A DNA stretch of 64,000 nucleotides from Actinospica sp035712985 (GTDB lineage Bacteria > Actinomycetota > Actinomycetes > Streptomycetales > Catenulisporaceae): assembly GCA_035712985.1 (NCBI GenBank), contig DASTAE010000108.1:1-64000 (forward strand), read 5' to 3'. This document shows positions 44,151 to 53,249 of the stretch, one piece after another. The notes under the pieces are model-generated. The model did not search any database, was not told the DNA's origin, and saw nothing but the letters and a program-made list of their open reading frames with translations. The stretch's first letter is position 1. Each line of letters begins with the position of its first letter. A program made the translations under genes and the position numbers.

Positions 44151-44965
44151 CCAGGCGGCGCGGCGGCTCGGGGCGACGGCTGAAGCAGGGCCGCGCCCCG
44201 ATCGCGCTGCTGGCGCCCTCGCTGCTCGGGCTCGCCTTCCTGACCCTGCCGGTCATCGGCCTGCTGGTGCGCACGCCGTGGAGCCGGCTTTCCTCGGAGA
44301 TCTCCGGGACCGGCACGTGGACGGCACTGCGGCTCTCGCTCGAGTGCGCGACCGCGGCGACCGGGGTCAGCCTCGTGCTCGGCGTCCCGCTGGCGTGGCT
44401 GCTGGCGCGCACGGAGCTGCCCGGGCGCGGAGTCGCCCGGGCGCTCGTCGCCGTGCCGCTGGTGCTGCCCCCGGTGGTCGGCGGCATGGCGCTGCTGCTC
44501 GTCTTCGGCCGGGAGGGGATCCTCGGCGGCTACCTGGACCGCTGGTTCGGGGTCACGCTGCCGTTCACCACGGCCGGGGTGGTCATGGCCGAGTCCTTCG
44601 TCGCGCTGCCCTTCCTGGTGATCTCGGTCGAGGCCGCGCTGCACGGCCTGAACCCGGCGCTCGAGGAGGCCGCCGCCACCAGCGGGGCCGGGCGCTGGCA
44701 GATCTTCCGCTGGATCACGCTGCCGAACCTGCTCCCGGCGATCGCCGCGGGCGCGGTGCTCTCCTGGGCCCGCGCGCTCGGCGAGTTCGGCGCGACGATC
44801 ACCTTCGCGGGCGACTTCCCCGGCACCACGCAGACGATGCCGCTCGCGGTCTACCTCGCCTTCCAGACCGACCCGCAGTCCGCGATCGTGCTGAGCCTGG
44901 TGCTGCTCGCGGTGTCCGTGACGCTGCTCGCGCTGCTGCGGGACAGGCTCTTCACCCGCGTTTAA
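44147..44965 (+). CDS. modB: Molybdate ABC transporter permease ModB
   Basis: A 272-residue membrane protein with five or six helices. VPLVLPPVVGGMALLLVFGR and the EAA loop LNPALEEAAATSGAGRWQIF are characteristic of ModB/CysT permeases. It is coupled to modA by GTGA. No modC ATPase gene follows: the next gene is an LCP protein 65 bases downstream. The ATPase must be supplied from elsewhere, or modC was lost. Confidence 0.93.
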   Translation: MTRRRGGSGRRLKQGRAPIALLAPSLLGLAFLTLPVIGLLVRTPWSRLSSEISGTGTWTALRLSLECATAATGVSLVLGVPLAWLLARTELPGRGVARALVAVPLVLPPVVGGMALLLVFGREGILGGYLDRWFGVTLPFTTAGVVMAESFVALPFLVISVEAALHGLNPALEEAAATSGAGRWQIFRWITLPNLLPAIAAGAVLSWARALGEFGATITFAGDFPGTTQTMPLAVYLAFQTDPQSAIVLSLVLLAVSVTLLALLRDRLFTRV

Positions 44966-44968
44966 CGT

Positions 44969-44986
44969 GTTAAGGGTCTTCTTAAC
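44969..44986. repeat. Short inverted repeat after modB
   Basis: GTTAAG and CTTAAC flank a 6-base centre just past the modB stop and 45 bases before the LCP start. It may be an operator for the LCP gene or a weak terminator. Confidence 0.25.
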
Positions 44987-45030
44987 TCGAATTCGCAACC
45001 ACCTGTCTAGGCCGAACGTCAGTAGTCAGC

Positions 45031-46869
45031 GTGGGAGCGAACGTCGAACGGGACCCGAATGAGGCTGCTGATGAAGTAGCCGCGGAGGCGGAACCCGAAC
45101 TGGAGAGCGAAGCGGAATCCGAGGCCCTCGCGCCGGAACCGGTGCCGGACCCTGAGTCCGCGCTCGAGCCTGCGCCCGAGGAGCCGGCGGGCGGCGAGCG
45201 GTCCGAGGAGTCCGCGGGGCAGGCGCCGGAGGAGCCCGACAGCGAGCGGGCGCAGCGGCGCGCCCGCCGGGCCACGCGCCGGCGGCGGCTGAAGATCGCC
45301 GCGCTGGCGGTCACCGCGACCACGGCCGTCGGGGCGGCCACCGTCTTCGGGCTGGCCGCGTGGGACATCCAGCACCTGACGAAGAACCTCAAGCACACCG
45401 CGCTGCTCCCGGCCGGCTTCACCGAGCCCGCGGAGCCGGTGGACGCCTACGGCCGCTCCCCGATCAACATCCTGCTGATCGGCTCGGACACCCGGGGCAC
45501 CTCCGCCGACTGCGGCCTCGGCGGGGACTGCGGCACCGGCGCCAACGCGGACAGCGAGATGATCGTGCACCTGTCCGCCGACCGCAGCAACGCCACCGTG
45601 CTCTCCATACCCCGGGACACCGAGACCGAGCTGCCCGACTGCGCGGGCGGCGGCCGCGGGATGGTCAACGGCGCCCTGCAGTACGGCGCCTCCTGCCAGG
45701 TCGCGGCCGTGGTCAAGCTGACCGGCATCACCATCGACCACTACATGATGTTCGACTTCGCCGGGGTGGTGGACCTGTCCAAGGACCTCGGCGGCGTCCC
45801 GGTCTGCGTCTCCGCGGCGGTCCACGACCCGAACTCGCACCTGACCATCGGCGCCGGGACGACCGACGTCGAGGGCACCCAGGCGCTGCAGTTCCTGCGC
45901 ACCAGGGACGCCTTCTACGACGGCTCCGACCTCGGCCGCGAGGAGGCCACGCACATCTTCCTGTCCTCGCTGCTGCGCAAGGTCAAGGCCAGCGCCACGC
46001 TGACGAACCTCGGCGAGTTGCAGTCCCTCGCGGAGACCGTCACCCAGTACACGACCGTGGACAACGGCCTGGACAGCGCCACCGCCCTGCTCAGCCTGGC
46101 CGACGACTTCGGCGAGGTGGACGCGGACCGCACCACCTTCCTGACCATGCCGTGGCAGCAGGACACCGACACCGGCGACTCGTACTACCAGGACCGGGTC
46201 GAGGTCTCCTCCGAAGCCGCGACGATCTTCCAGGACATCGAGCAGGACAAGTCCTTCACCACCTCGGGCAGCGCGGACTCCTCGTCCTCGGCGGCGGCGA
46301 GCGCCTCGGCCACCGCGAGTGGCGGGGAGAGCGCCTCGGCCGACTCCGCGGCCACCGGCTCGTCCTCCGCGGGCTCGTCCGCGTCCTCCGCCGCGACGAC
46401 GTCCTCGACGCCGAACGCCTCCGAGGAGGCCGCGGCCCGCAAGCACCCGATGCACGTCGACGTGGTGAACGCCTCCGGCACCACGAAGCGCTACCAGACG
46501 GTCGTCGAGCAGGTCTTCCAGGACGGCTTCGTCTACAGCTCCGGCAGCGACGCGACCACGACGCAGTCCTCGACCACCCTGGCCTACTCCGCGTCGGAGG
46601 CCGCCGCGGCGGACGAGCTCGCCGCCGACCTGCGCCTGCCGTCCTCCGCGCTGCAGGAAACCGGCACGGGTACGACCCTCGTGCTGACCATCGGCACCGA
46701 CTGGACCAGCGGCGCGACCTACTCGACGGCGGGCAGCAGCTACTCGGCCAGCGCGGCGATCTCCGTGCCGAGCGACTCTTACGAGGAGAACGGCGCGAAC
46801 GCGTCCGCGTGCGTCACCGCGAATCCCGCCTACGAGACGGGTTCGGGCACGTCCGGTACGTCGCAGTGA
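45031..46869 (+). CDS. LCP family (LytR-CpsA-Psr) cell-wall ligase
   Basis: A 612-residue membrane-anchored phosphotransferase that attaches glycopolymers to peptidoglycan. Residues 1-80 are an acidic then Arg-rich cytosolic tail, followed by one membrane helix (IAALAVTATTAVGAATVFGL). The LCP domain has INILLIGSDTRGTS, VLSIPRDTETELP and GALQYGASCQVAAVVKLTGI, with the catalytic arginines. A Ser/Ala-rich linker (about 415-475) leads to a LytR_C domain (MHVDVVNASGTTKRYQTVVE). GTG start. Confidence 0.92.
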   Translation: MGANVERDPNEAADEVAAEAEPELESEAESEALAPEPVPDPESALEPAPEEPAGGERSEESAGQAPEEPDSERAQRRARRATRRRRLKIAALAVTATTAVGAATVFGLAAWDIQHLTKNLKHTALLPAGFTEPAEPVDAYGRSPINILLIGSDTRGTSADCGLGGDCGTGANADSEMIVHLSADRSNATVLSIPRDTETELPDCAGGGRGMVNGALQYGASCQVAAVVKLTGITIDHYMMFDFAGVVDLSKDLGGVPVCVSAAVHDPNSHLTIGAGTTDVEGTQALQFLRTRDAFYDGSDLGREEATHIFLSSLLRKVKASATLTNLGELQSLAETVTQYTTVDNGLDSATALLSLADDFGEVDADRTTFLTMPWQQDTDTGDSYYQDRVEVSSEAATIFQDIEQDKSFTTSGSADSSSSAAASASATASGGESASADSAATGSSSAGSSASSAATTSSTPNASEEAAARKHPMHVDVVNASGTTKRYQTVVEQVFQDGFVYSSGSDATTTQSSTTLAYSASEAAAADELAADLRLPSSALQETGTGTTLVLTIGTDWTSGATYSTAGSSYSASAAISVPSDSYEENGANASACVTANPAYETGSGTSGTSQ

Positions 46870-46882
46870 CCTGAGATTAAAA

Positions 46883-46901
46883 CCCGCCGGTGACCGGCGG
46901 G
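46883..46901 (+). terminator. Terminator hairpin after the LCP gene
   Basis: CCCGCCGG and CCGGCGGG are perfect 8-base arms around TGA, 13 bases after the LCP stop. Confidence 0.7.
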
Positions 46902-47266
46902 AACGGCTTCAACGGACGGATGCAATTGCGCCCCTGCGCGCTCAGCGTGCCCCGATGGGAGATCCCCGCGCCTATTTTGTGACAGCGCGGGGGTATCGGA
47001 GGAGGGCTTCGGCCGATACTCTTCGGTCCGTACCATGGTTCGCGATTCACCCCCGGCACCCACGATGACCTGCGCTTAAGGAAGCAGTGAGTGAGGGTGT
47101 GGACGCGGAGAGTACCCGAGGCGGCGGGTACCTGGATCGCCTTTTTCGCGGAAGGCCGAGCCATCCCTGAGACGTGTGCGGCGTAAGGGGCGGCGGTGGA
47201 GCGAGGCGGTCCGGAATGGTACGGCCCAGAACTGAACCGTTTCGACCCCGCTGGAGTGGAACAACC
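46902..47266 (+). other. Non-coding stretch between LCP and GHKL ATPase genes
   Basis: No convincing gene. It contains an inverted repeat CCCCGCGC (46964-46971) / GCGCGGGG (46985-46992) around an A/T-rich loop, and a purine-rich GGAGGAGGG run. A structured leader for the downstream gene is possible, but I could not match it to a riboswitch class. Confidence 0.4.
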
Positions 47267-47863
47267 GTGGCGCGTCAGTCAAGCCGCATAGCGCGCCGAG
47301 TCTTGGTCTCGGCCATGGGCGTACGTTCCGTGCGCTCGATCAGTCCCCAGGTGGTGCTCGGCCTGGTGGTCACCGAGCTGACCGCGCCCGCCGCGCTCGC
47401 GGAGGCCCGCCGGCTGACCGCCGTGGCGCTGGAGAAGTGGGGCCTGGCCGAACGCGCCGGCGACGCGGCGCTGGTCATCAGCGAACTGGCGGGCAACGCG
47501 CTGCGGCACGGCAGCGGCCCGGTGCAGCTGGTGCTGCGCTGCAGGCCGACCGCCGCGGGCAAGGCCGTCGAGTGCACGGTCAAGGACGCGGGCAAGTGGC
47601 GCGGGCTCGGCGTGCCCGAGCGCGCCGAGGTCGAGGCCGATCTGGACGCCGAGGGCGGCCGCGGCCTGTTCATCGCCCGGGAGCTGGCCGACTCGCTCAT
47701 CGTGCGCGCCCCGCGCTACCGGCCCGGAACCGTCGTGACCGCCACCTTCACGGCCTCCGGCCCGGAGCGCGGCGCGGAGTCGACCGCCGTGAGCCGCGCC
47801 CGGCGCACCTGGGAGCGCCGGGTCCGCCGCGCCTGGCCGCTGCGCGGCGCCGCCGGCTCCTGA
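47267..47863 (+). CDS. GHKL ATP-binding protein (RsbW/anti-sigma-like)
   Basis: A 198-residue protein with a histidine-kinase-type ATPase domain. The N box is LVISELAGNALRHGSGPVQL, and the G boxes are VKDAGKW and DAEGGRGLFIAREL. Such small standalone domains are typical of actinobacterial anti-sigma or regulatory kinases. The GTG at 47267 fits the domain boundary; further upstream the frame is Arg/Gly-rich and unlike the family. The C-terminal 35 residues are strongly basic. No sigma-factor gene is adjacent. Confidence 0.82.
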   Translation: MARQSSRIARRVLVSAMGVRSVRSISPQVVLGLVVTELTAPAALAEARRLTAVALEKWGLAERAGDAALVISELAGNALRHGSGPVQLVLRCRPTAAGKAVECTVKDAGKWRGLGVPERAEVEADLDAEGGRGLFIARELADSLIVRAPRYRPGTVVTATFTASGPERGAESTAVSRARRTWERRVRRAWPLRGAAGS

Positions 47864-48183
47864 GCCTCCTTCGCGCCCCCGCGCCGCGGTCTTCCCCTCG
47901 AAGTCTGAGTCTGACGCACCCGATGCGGACGATTCGTTCCGTCCTGTCCGGATTTCCCTGCGGCATTCCCGCTTCTGGGTAGAAGCTTAACTTTATAGCA
48001 TACCGCAGCGGTCAATATTACGGAACCTGATTCACGGAATCGTTACGGAGCCGACATGCGGCCTCCATGTGGATTCAGTGTGCTGAATCGCGGGGCGTGA
48101 TGCTCTGAACATCGCCCCCAGCACACGAGATCCGCGCCTGCTACCCACGGGCACGGCACCATCGTTGAAGGAGTCGGATCCCC
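47864..48183 (+). promoter_or_regulatory. Leader of the first phospholipase D-like gene, with direct repeats
   Basis: The 320-base spacer has an A+T-rich segment near 47985-48020. Units ATTACGGAACC (48018-48028), TTCACGGAATC (48031-48041) and GTTACGGAGCC (48042-48052) repeat at 11-13 base steps. About 170 bases up to the start codon are similar to the leader of the second copy (49296-49464). The repeat style resembles direct-repeat sites of response regulators such as PhoP, which is inference. GAAGGAG precedes the ATG. Confidence 0.45.
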
Positions 48184-49179
48184 ATGCGCGACCGCGCGTT
48201 CCGCAAGACCGCCCTCGTCCTGGCCGGAGGCCTCGCCGCGGCGTCGCTCGCCGGCTTCCCGGCGCACGCCGCCACCAGTAACTACACCGGGTTCGTGTTC
48301 AACACGAGCTCGGCCACCGAGCCGACGATCTACAGCTTCATCAACTCGGCCACCACCACGCTCGACATGACCATGTACGAGCTCGTCGACACCACCGCGG
48401 TCAACGATCTCATCGCCCGCGAGGAGGCCGGCGTCACGGTCCGCGTCGTGCTCGACGGACAGCACACCTCGTACAACTCCTCCGCCATCTCCAAGCTCGA
48501 GGCGGCGGGCGTCGGCGTGGTCGAGTCCAACACCTCGCGCTTCACCTACACCCACCAGAAGACGATCACGATCGACGGCGACGAGTCGATGATCCTGACC
48601 GGCAACCTGACCAGCAAGTACTACACGACCAGCTGCGACTACGGCGTCATCGACAGCAACCAGGTCGACGTGGCCGCGATCGAGAAGGTCTTCAACGCGG
48701 ACTACGCGAACACCGCGATCACCCCCGGCGACGGCGACAATCTGCTCTGGTCGCCGACCACCGCGCAGTCGCGCCTGCTGTCGATCATCAACGGCGCCAC
48801 CAAGACGCTGGACATCGAGGAGGAGGAGTTCAGCGACTCCGCCCTCATCAACGCCGTCGTGGCCCGCGCCGAGGCCGGCGTGACCGTTCGGGTCGTGGTC
48901 GAGGACCCGGCCAGCTACTCGTCCGAGGTCTCCGAGATCAAGGCGGCCGGCGGCACCGTCGTCGGCTACTCGAGCAGCACCGGCTACTACATCCACGCCA
49001 AGGCGGTCGTGGCCGACTACGGCCTGTCCGACGCGGCCGTCGAGATCGGTTCGATGAACTGGACCTCGAACTCGCTGACCGCCAACCGCGAGCTCGGCAT
49101 CATCCTGAACGACACCGGCGTCGAGAAGGTCGTCGAGACCCAGTTCGACTCCGACTACGCGGGCGGCACCGCGCAGTAG
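48184..49179 (+). CDS. Secreted phospholipase D-like protein (copy 1)
   Basis: A 331-residue exported protein of the PLD superfamily. The signal peptide ends near FPAHA (residue 29). Two HKD-type motifs are present: THQKTITIDGDESMILTGNL and IHAKAVVADYG with a later IGSMNWT. Each has the H-x-K-x4-D layout, which forms one active site for phosphodiester cleavage. It is short for a phospholipase D, so it could act on lipid or nucleic acid outside the cell. A close paralogue follows. Confidence 0.88.
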   Translation: MRDRAFRKTALVLAGGLAAASLAGFPAHAATSNYTGFVFNTSSATEPTIYSFINSATTTLDMTMYELVDTTAVNDLIAREEAGVTVRVVLDGQHTSYNSSAISKLEAAGVGVVESNTSRFTYTHQKTITIDGDESMILTGNLTSKYYTTSCDYGVIDSNQVDVAAIEKVFNADYANTAITPGDGDNLLWSPTTAQSRLLSIINGATKTLDIEEEEFSDSALINAVVARAEAGVTVRVVVEDPASYSSEVSEIKAAGGTVVGYSSSTGYYIHAKAVVADYGLSDAAVEIGSMNWTSNSLTANRELGIILNDTGVEKVVETQFDSDYAGGTAQ

Positions 49180-49193
49180 CACCCCGCGATACG

Positions 49194-49237
49194 ACGACGT
49201 CGGCCCCCGCCACCGGACGGGCGGGGGCCGACGTCGT
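49194..49237 (+). terminator. Strong terminator after PLD copy 1
   Basis: Perfect 18-base arms (49194-49211 and 49220-49237) around an 8-base loop, starting 15 bases after the stop and followed by CTTCAG. Confidence 0.85.
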
Positions 49238-49310
49238 CTTCAGTGGGCCTTCAGGTCGATACAGCCTTAACATTCCAGAATATCGCAGGTGTCAACAATC
49301 CGTAAGCTGA

Positions 49311-49332
49311 TTCACGGAACCGTTACGCAGCC
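49311..49332 (+). promoter_or_regulatory. Direct repeats upstream of PLD copy 2
   Basis: TTCACGGAACC (49311-49321) is followed directly by GTTACGCAGCC (49322-49332), matching the repeats at 48031-48052 upstream of copy 1. Conservation in both leaders suggests a shared regulator. Confidence 0.4.
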
Positions 49333-49464
49333 GACATGAGGCCTCCATCTGGACGCAGTGTGCTGAGACAGGGTTCCGTGATGATCTGGAATCCACACCC
49401 GGACACGGGATCCGCGCCTCCTACCCACAGGCACGGCACAACCGCAGAAGGAGTCTCACCCACC

Positions 49465-50454
49465 ATGAACGCCCGCGCGTTCCGCAAGACCGCCATGGTC
49501 GCCGTCCTCGCCGCAGCCACCGCGTTCGTCGCCTACCCGGCGCACGCCGCGAGCGGCACCTACACGCCCTTCGTCTTCGACCAGACGTCCGGCGGACAGC
49601 CCACCATCTACAACTTCATCGACTCGGCCACCTCGAGCCTCGACATGACCATGTACGAGCTCGAGGACACCACCGCCGAGCAGGACCTGGTCAACCTGGA
49701 GTCCGCCGGCGTGACCGTGCGCGTCATCCTGGACCAGGCCGAGCAGTCCAAGAACCAGGCCGCCTACGACACGCTCACCAACGGCGGCGTCAGCGTCGCG
49801 TGGTCCTCGACCGCGTTCACCTACACCCACCAGAAGACGATCACGGTGGACGGCGCGACCTCGATGATCCTGTCCGGCAACCTGACCTCGCAGTACTACA
49901 GCACCGGCCGGGACTACGGCGTCATCGACACCGACTCGAACGACGTGTCGGCGATCGAGGCCGTGTTCAACGCCGACTTCGACGGCACCGGCATCACCCC
50001 GAGCGACGGCGACAACCTGCTCTGGTCGCCCACCGACTCGCAGACCCGGCTGCTGTCGGTCATCAACGGCGCCACCTCCACCCTCGACATCGAGGAGGAG
50101 GAACTGAGCGACTCCGCTCTCGTCAACGCGGTCGTGGCGCAGGCGGAAGCGGGAGTCACGGTTCGCGTCGTGGTCGAGGACCCGTCCAGCTGGACCAGCG
50201 CGATCGACAAGATCAAGGCGGCCGGCGGCTCGGTGGTCGGCTACTCGAGCAGCACCGGCCTGTACATCCACGCCAAGGCCGTCGTCGCCGACTACGGCCT
50301 GTCGGACGCGGCCGTCGAGGTCGGTTCGATGAACTGGACCGCCAACTCGCTGAACAACAACCGCGAGCTCGGCATCATCCTGAACGACACCGGCGTCGAG
50401 AGCACCATCGAGACGCAGTTCAACTCGGACTTCGCCGGCGGCACCGCCCAGTAA
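49465..50454 (+). CDS. Secreted phospholipase D-like protein (copy 2)
   Basis: A 329-residue paralogue of the preceding gene, with the same plan: signal peptide ending YPAHA (residue 28), then THQKTITVDGATSMILSGNL and IHAKAVVADYG with VGSMNWT. Long stretches are identical or nearly so (SDAAVE, NRELGIILNDTGVE, FAGGTAQ). The ATG at 49465 follows AGAAGGAG. The pair arose by tandem duplication of about 1.28 kb including leader and signal peptide. Confidence 0.88.
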   Translation: MNARAFRKTAMVAVLAAATAFVAYPAHAASGTYTPFVFDQTSGGQPTIYNFIDSATSSLDMTMYELEDTTAEQDLVNLESAGVTVRVILDQAEQSKNQAAYDTLTNGGVSVAWSSTAFTYTHQKTITVDGATSMILSGNLTSQYYSTGRDYGVIDTDSNDVSAIEAVFNADFDGTGITPSDGDNLLWSPTDSQTRLLSVINGATSTLDIEEEELSDSALVNAVVAQAEAGVTVRVVVEDPSSWTSAIDKIKAAGGSVVGYSSSTGLYIHAKAVVADYGLSDAAVEVGSMNWTANSLNNNRELGIILNDTGVESTIETQFNSDFAGGTAQ

Positions 50455-50535
50455 CCGCACCGCAACCGAAAGGACGACGGCCGCCCTCGCCGCGTTCGTG
50501 ACCGCAGACCGGTAGGAAGCGCGGGCGCGGCAGGG

Positions 50536-50541
50536 TAGCTT
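50536..50541 (+). promoter_or_regulatory. TAGCTT -10 box, leaderless DUF6191 gene
   Basis: TAGCTT ends 6 bases before the ATG at 50548. Confidence 0.4.
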
Positions 50542-50547
50542 GGGAAC

Positions 50548-50787
50548 ATGACCGTCTTCTTCGATCTGTTCAGCCCGGGCCACCGGCACCGCGCGGACGA
50601 GCAGGAGCGCCTCGAGCACACCCGCGAGGTGGAGTCCCCGTCCGAGCCCGGCCGCGGACCGATCGACCTGAGCTCCGGCGTCGTGCTGATCAAGCCGTCG
50701 GCCGCCGCCCCCGAGGACGGGGCGACGGCCGAGGGATCGGCGGCCGAGGAGGAAGCCGCCGCGTCGTCGGAGTCCGACCCGGAGTAG
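50548..50787 (+). CDS. DUF6191-like small protein
   Basis: A 79-residue protein beginning MTVFFDLFSPGHRHRADEQE, with PGRGPIDLSSGVVLIKP, a pattern seen in small actinobacterial proteins of the DUF6191 type. The C-terminal half is Ala/Glu/Ser-rich and disordered. Function unknown. It is convergent with lon. Confidence 0.7.
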   Translation: MTVFFDLFSPGHRHRADEQERLEHTREVESPSEPGRGPIDLSSGVVLIKPSAAAPEDGATAEGSAAEEEAAASSESDPE

Positions 50788-50818
50788 AGCGCTCCGAGCC
50801 GGACTCCCGTCCTTCGGG

Positions 50819-53197
50819 TCAGGCGGCCACCCGCTGCGGGGCCGCCGCCGTGGCCGGCGCGAGCGCCAGGTCGAGCACGTCGCGCACGTCGGAGACCAGG
50901 TGGATCTCCAGCGCCTCGCGCACCTCCTCCGGCACCTCGTCGAGGTCCGGCTCGTTGCGCTTGGGCAGCAGCACGACCGTGGAGCCGGCCCGCTGCGCGG
51001 CCAGCAGCTTCTGCTTGACCCCGCCGATCGGCAGCACCCGGCCGGTCAGCGAGACCTCGCCGGTCATCGCGACCTCGGAGCGCACCGGACGGCCGGAGAG
51101 CAGCGAGCCCAGCGCCGTGACCATCGTGACGCCCGCGCTCGGTCCGTCCTTGGGCACCGCGCCGGCCGGCACGTGCACGTGGACGCCGCGGTCCTTCAGA
51201 TCGCCGACCGGGAGCTCGAGCTCCGCGCCGTGCGAGCGCAGGTAGGACAGCGCGATCTGCGCCGACTCCTTCATCACGTCGCCCAGCTGGCCGGTCAGGG
51301 TCACGCCGGTCGATCCCGTCTCCGGGTCGGCCAGCGAGGCCTCGACGAACAGCACCTCACCGCCCGCGCCGGTCACCGCGAGCCCGGTGGCCACGCCCGG
51401 CACCGCGGTGCGCTCGGCGGTCTCCGGGATGTGCCGCGGGTGCCCCAGGAACTCCGCGAGGTTCTCCGCCGTCACCCGGATCGGCAGCTCCAGGTCGCCG
51501 ACCGCGGTCTTGGCCGCCGCCTTGCGCAGGATGCGGGCCAGCGAGCGCTCGACGTCGCGCACGCCCGCCTCCCGGGTGTACTCGGCCGCGATCCGGCGCA
51601 GCGCGCCGTCCTCGATCGTGGCCTCGTCGGGGCTCAGTCCGGCGCGCTCCAGCTGGCGCGGCAGCAGGTGGTCGCGGGCGATCGTGACCTTCTCCTGCTC
51701 CGTGTAGCCGTCGAGGCGGACCAGCTCCATCCGGTCCAGCAGCGGACCCGGAATCGCCTCGAGCACGTTGGCCGTCGCCAGGAAGACGACGTCGCTCAGG
51801 TCCAGGTCGACCTCCAGGTAGTGGTCCCGGAAGGTGTGGTTCTGCGCCGGGTCCAGCACCTCGAGCAGCGCCGCGGACGGGTCGCCGCGGTAGTCCGAGC
51901 CCACCTTGTCGACCTCGTCGAGCAGCACGACCGGGTTCATCGTCCCGGCCTCCTTGATCGCGCGCACGATCCGGCCGGGCAGCGCGCCGACGTAGGTGCG
52001 CCGGTGGCCGCGGATCTCCGCCTCGTCCCGCACGCCGCCGAGCGCGACGCGGACGAACTTGCGCCCCATCGCCCGCGCGACGGACTCGCCGAGCGAGGTC
52101 TTGCCGACCCCGGGCGGGCCGACCAGCGCCAGCACCGCGCCCGAGCGCCGCCCGCCGACCGCCGAGAGCCCGCGCTCCTCGCGCCGCTTGCGCACGGCCA
52201 GGTACTCGACGATGCGCTCCTTCACGTCGTCGAGGCCCGCGTGGTCCGCGTCCAGCACGGCACGCGCGCCGGGCAGGTCGTAGGCGTCCTCGGAGCGCTC
52301 GTTCCACGGCATGTCGAGGACCGTGTCCAGCCAGGTGCGGATCCAGCTCGACTCGGGGTTCTGGTCGCCGCTGCGCTCCAGCTTCTCGACCTCCTTGAGC
52401 GCCGCCTCGCGCACCTTCTCGGGCAGGTTCGCCGCCTCGACGCGGGCGCGGTAGTCGTCGCTCTCGTCGGCCGGACGGCCCTCGAGCTCGGCCAGCTCCT
52501 TGCGGATCGCCTCCTGCTGCTTGCGCAGCAGGAACTGCCGCTGCTGCTTCTCCAGGCCCTCGTTGACGTCCTTGCTGATGGACTCGTTGACCTCGGTCTC
52601 GGCCAGGTGCGTGCGGGACCACTCGCCGAGCAGCTCGAGCCGCTTCTCGACGTCCACGGTCTCCAGCAACTGCAGCTTCTGGTCCATCGTCAGGTACGGC
52701 GCGTAGCCGCCCGAGTCGGCGAGGGCCGACGGGTCCTGGATCTGCTTGACGACGTCGACGACCTGGAAGGCGCCGCGGTGCTGCAGGATCTTGATCGCGG
52801 TCTCGCGGTAGGCCTCGGCCAGCTCGGTGGCCCGGGCGCTGGCGGCCGGCTCCGGCCGGATCTCCGCCTCGACCCAGAGGGCGGCACCGGGCCCGGTCGT
52901 CCCGCGCCCGATCTTGGCCCGCCGGGTGCCGCGCACCACGGCCACGGCCTGCCCGCCGCGCAGCCGGCCCACCTGCTCGATCACCGCGAGGGTGCCGTAC
53001 GCCGCATACTTCCCGTCGGGCCGCGGCACCAGCAGCAGCTCTGGATGCTCGCCCGCGTCCGGGTCCAACCGCGCCGCGTCGATCGCCGCGCGCACGTCGC
53101 CGTCGTTGAGGTCCAGCGGCACGACCATGCCCGGCAGCACCACGTCGTCGTCGAGCGGCAGCACGGGCAGGGCCTTGGTGGTGGACGTGATCGCCAT
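50819..53197 (-). CDS. lon: ATP-dependent Lon protease
   Basis: A 792-residue LonA-type protease. The N-terminal LON substrate-binding domain (LPVLPLDDDVVLPGMVVPLD) and a coiled-coil region lead to the AAA module (Walker A GPPGVGKTS; Walker B PVVLLDEVDK) and the C-terminal protease domain. The catalytic serine lies in KDGPSAGVTM (about residue 687) and the lysine in PIGGVKQKLLAA (about 728). It degrades damaged proteins. An HspR-type inverted repeat upstream points to heat-shock control. Confidence 0.96.
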   Translation of the reverse strand: MAITSTTKALPVLPLDDDVVLPGMVVPLDLNDGDVRAAIDAARLDPDAGEHPELLLVPRPDGKYAAYGTLAVIEQVGRLRGGQAVAVVRGTRRAKIGRGTTGPGAALWVEAEIRPEPAASARATELAEAYRETAIKILQHRGAFQVVDVVKQIQDPSALADSGGYAPYLTMDQKLQLLETVDVEKRLELLGEWSRTHLAETEVNESISKDVNEGLEKQQRQFLLRKQQEAIRKELAELEGRPADESDDYRARVEAANLPEKVREAALKEVEKLERSGDQNPESSWIRTWLDTVLDMPWNERSEDAYDLPGARAVLDADHAGLDDVKERIVEYLAVRKRREERGLSAVGGRRSGAVLALVGPPGVGKTSLGESVARAMGRKFVRVALGGVRDEAEIRGHRRTYVGALPGRIVRAIKEAGTMNPVVLLDEVDKVGSDYRGDPSAALLEVLDPAQNHTFRDHYLEVDLDLSDVVFLATANVLEAIPGPLLDRMELVRLDGYTEQEKVTIARDHLLPRQLERAGLSPDEATIEDGALRRIAAEYTREAGVRDVERSLARILRKAAAKTAVGDLELPIRVTAENLAEFLGHPRHIPETAERTAVPGVATGLAVTGAGGEVLFVEASLADPETGSTGVTLTGQLGDVMKESAQIALSYLRSHGAELELPVGDLKDRGVHVHVPAGAVPKDGPSAGVTMVTALGSLLSGRPVRSEVAMTGEVSLTGRVLPIGGVKQKLLAAQRAGSTVVLLPKRNEPDLDEVPEEVREALEIHLVSDVRDVLDLALAPATAAAPQRVAA

Positions 53198-53249
53198 GAA
53201 CGGCTCCCTCGGGATCGCCCGCCGGAGCCTTGAGACCCCGGCGCTGATT

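Noticed and set aside
46300..46440. Ser/Ala-rich repetitive stretch in the LCP gene as a possible repeat element.
   Set aside because: It is an ordinary low-complexity linker between the LCP and LytR_C domains.
46902..47266. Possible c-di-AMP or other riboswitch after the LCP gene.
   Set aside because: Some hairpin potential, but no conserved core could be matched by eye.
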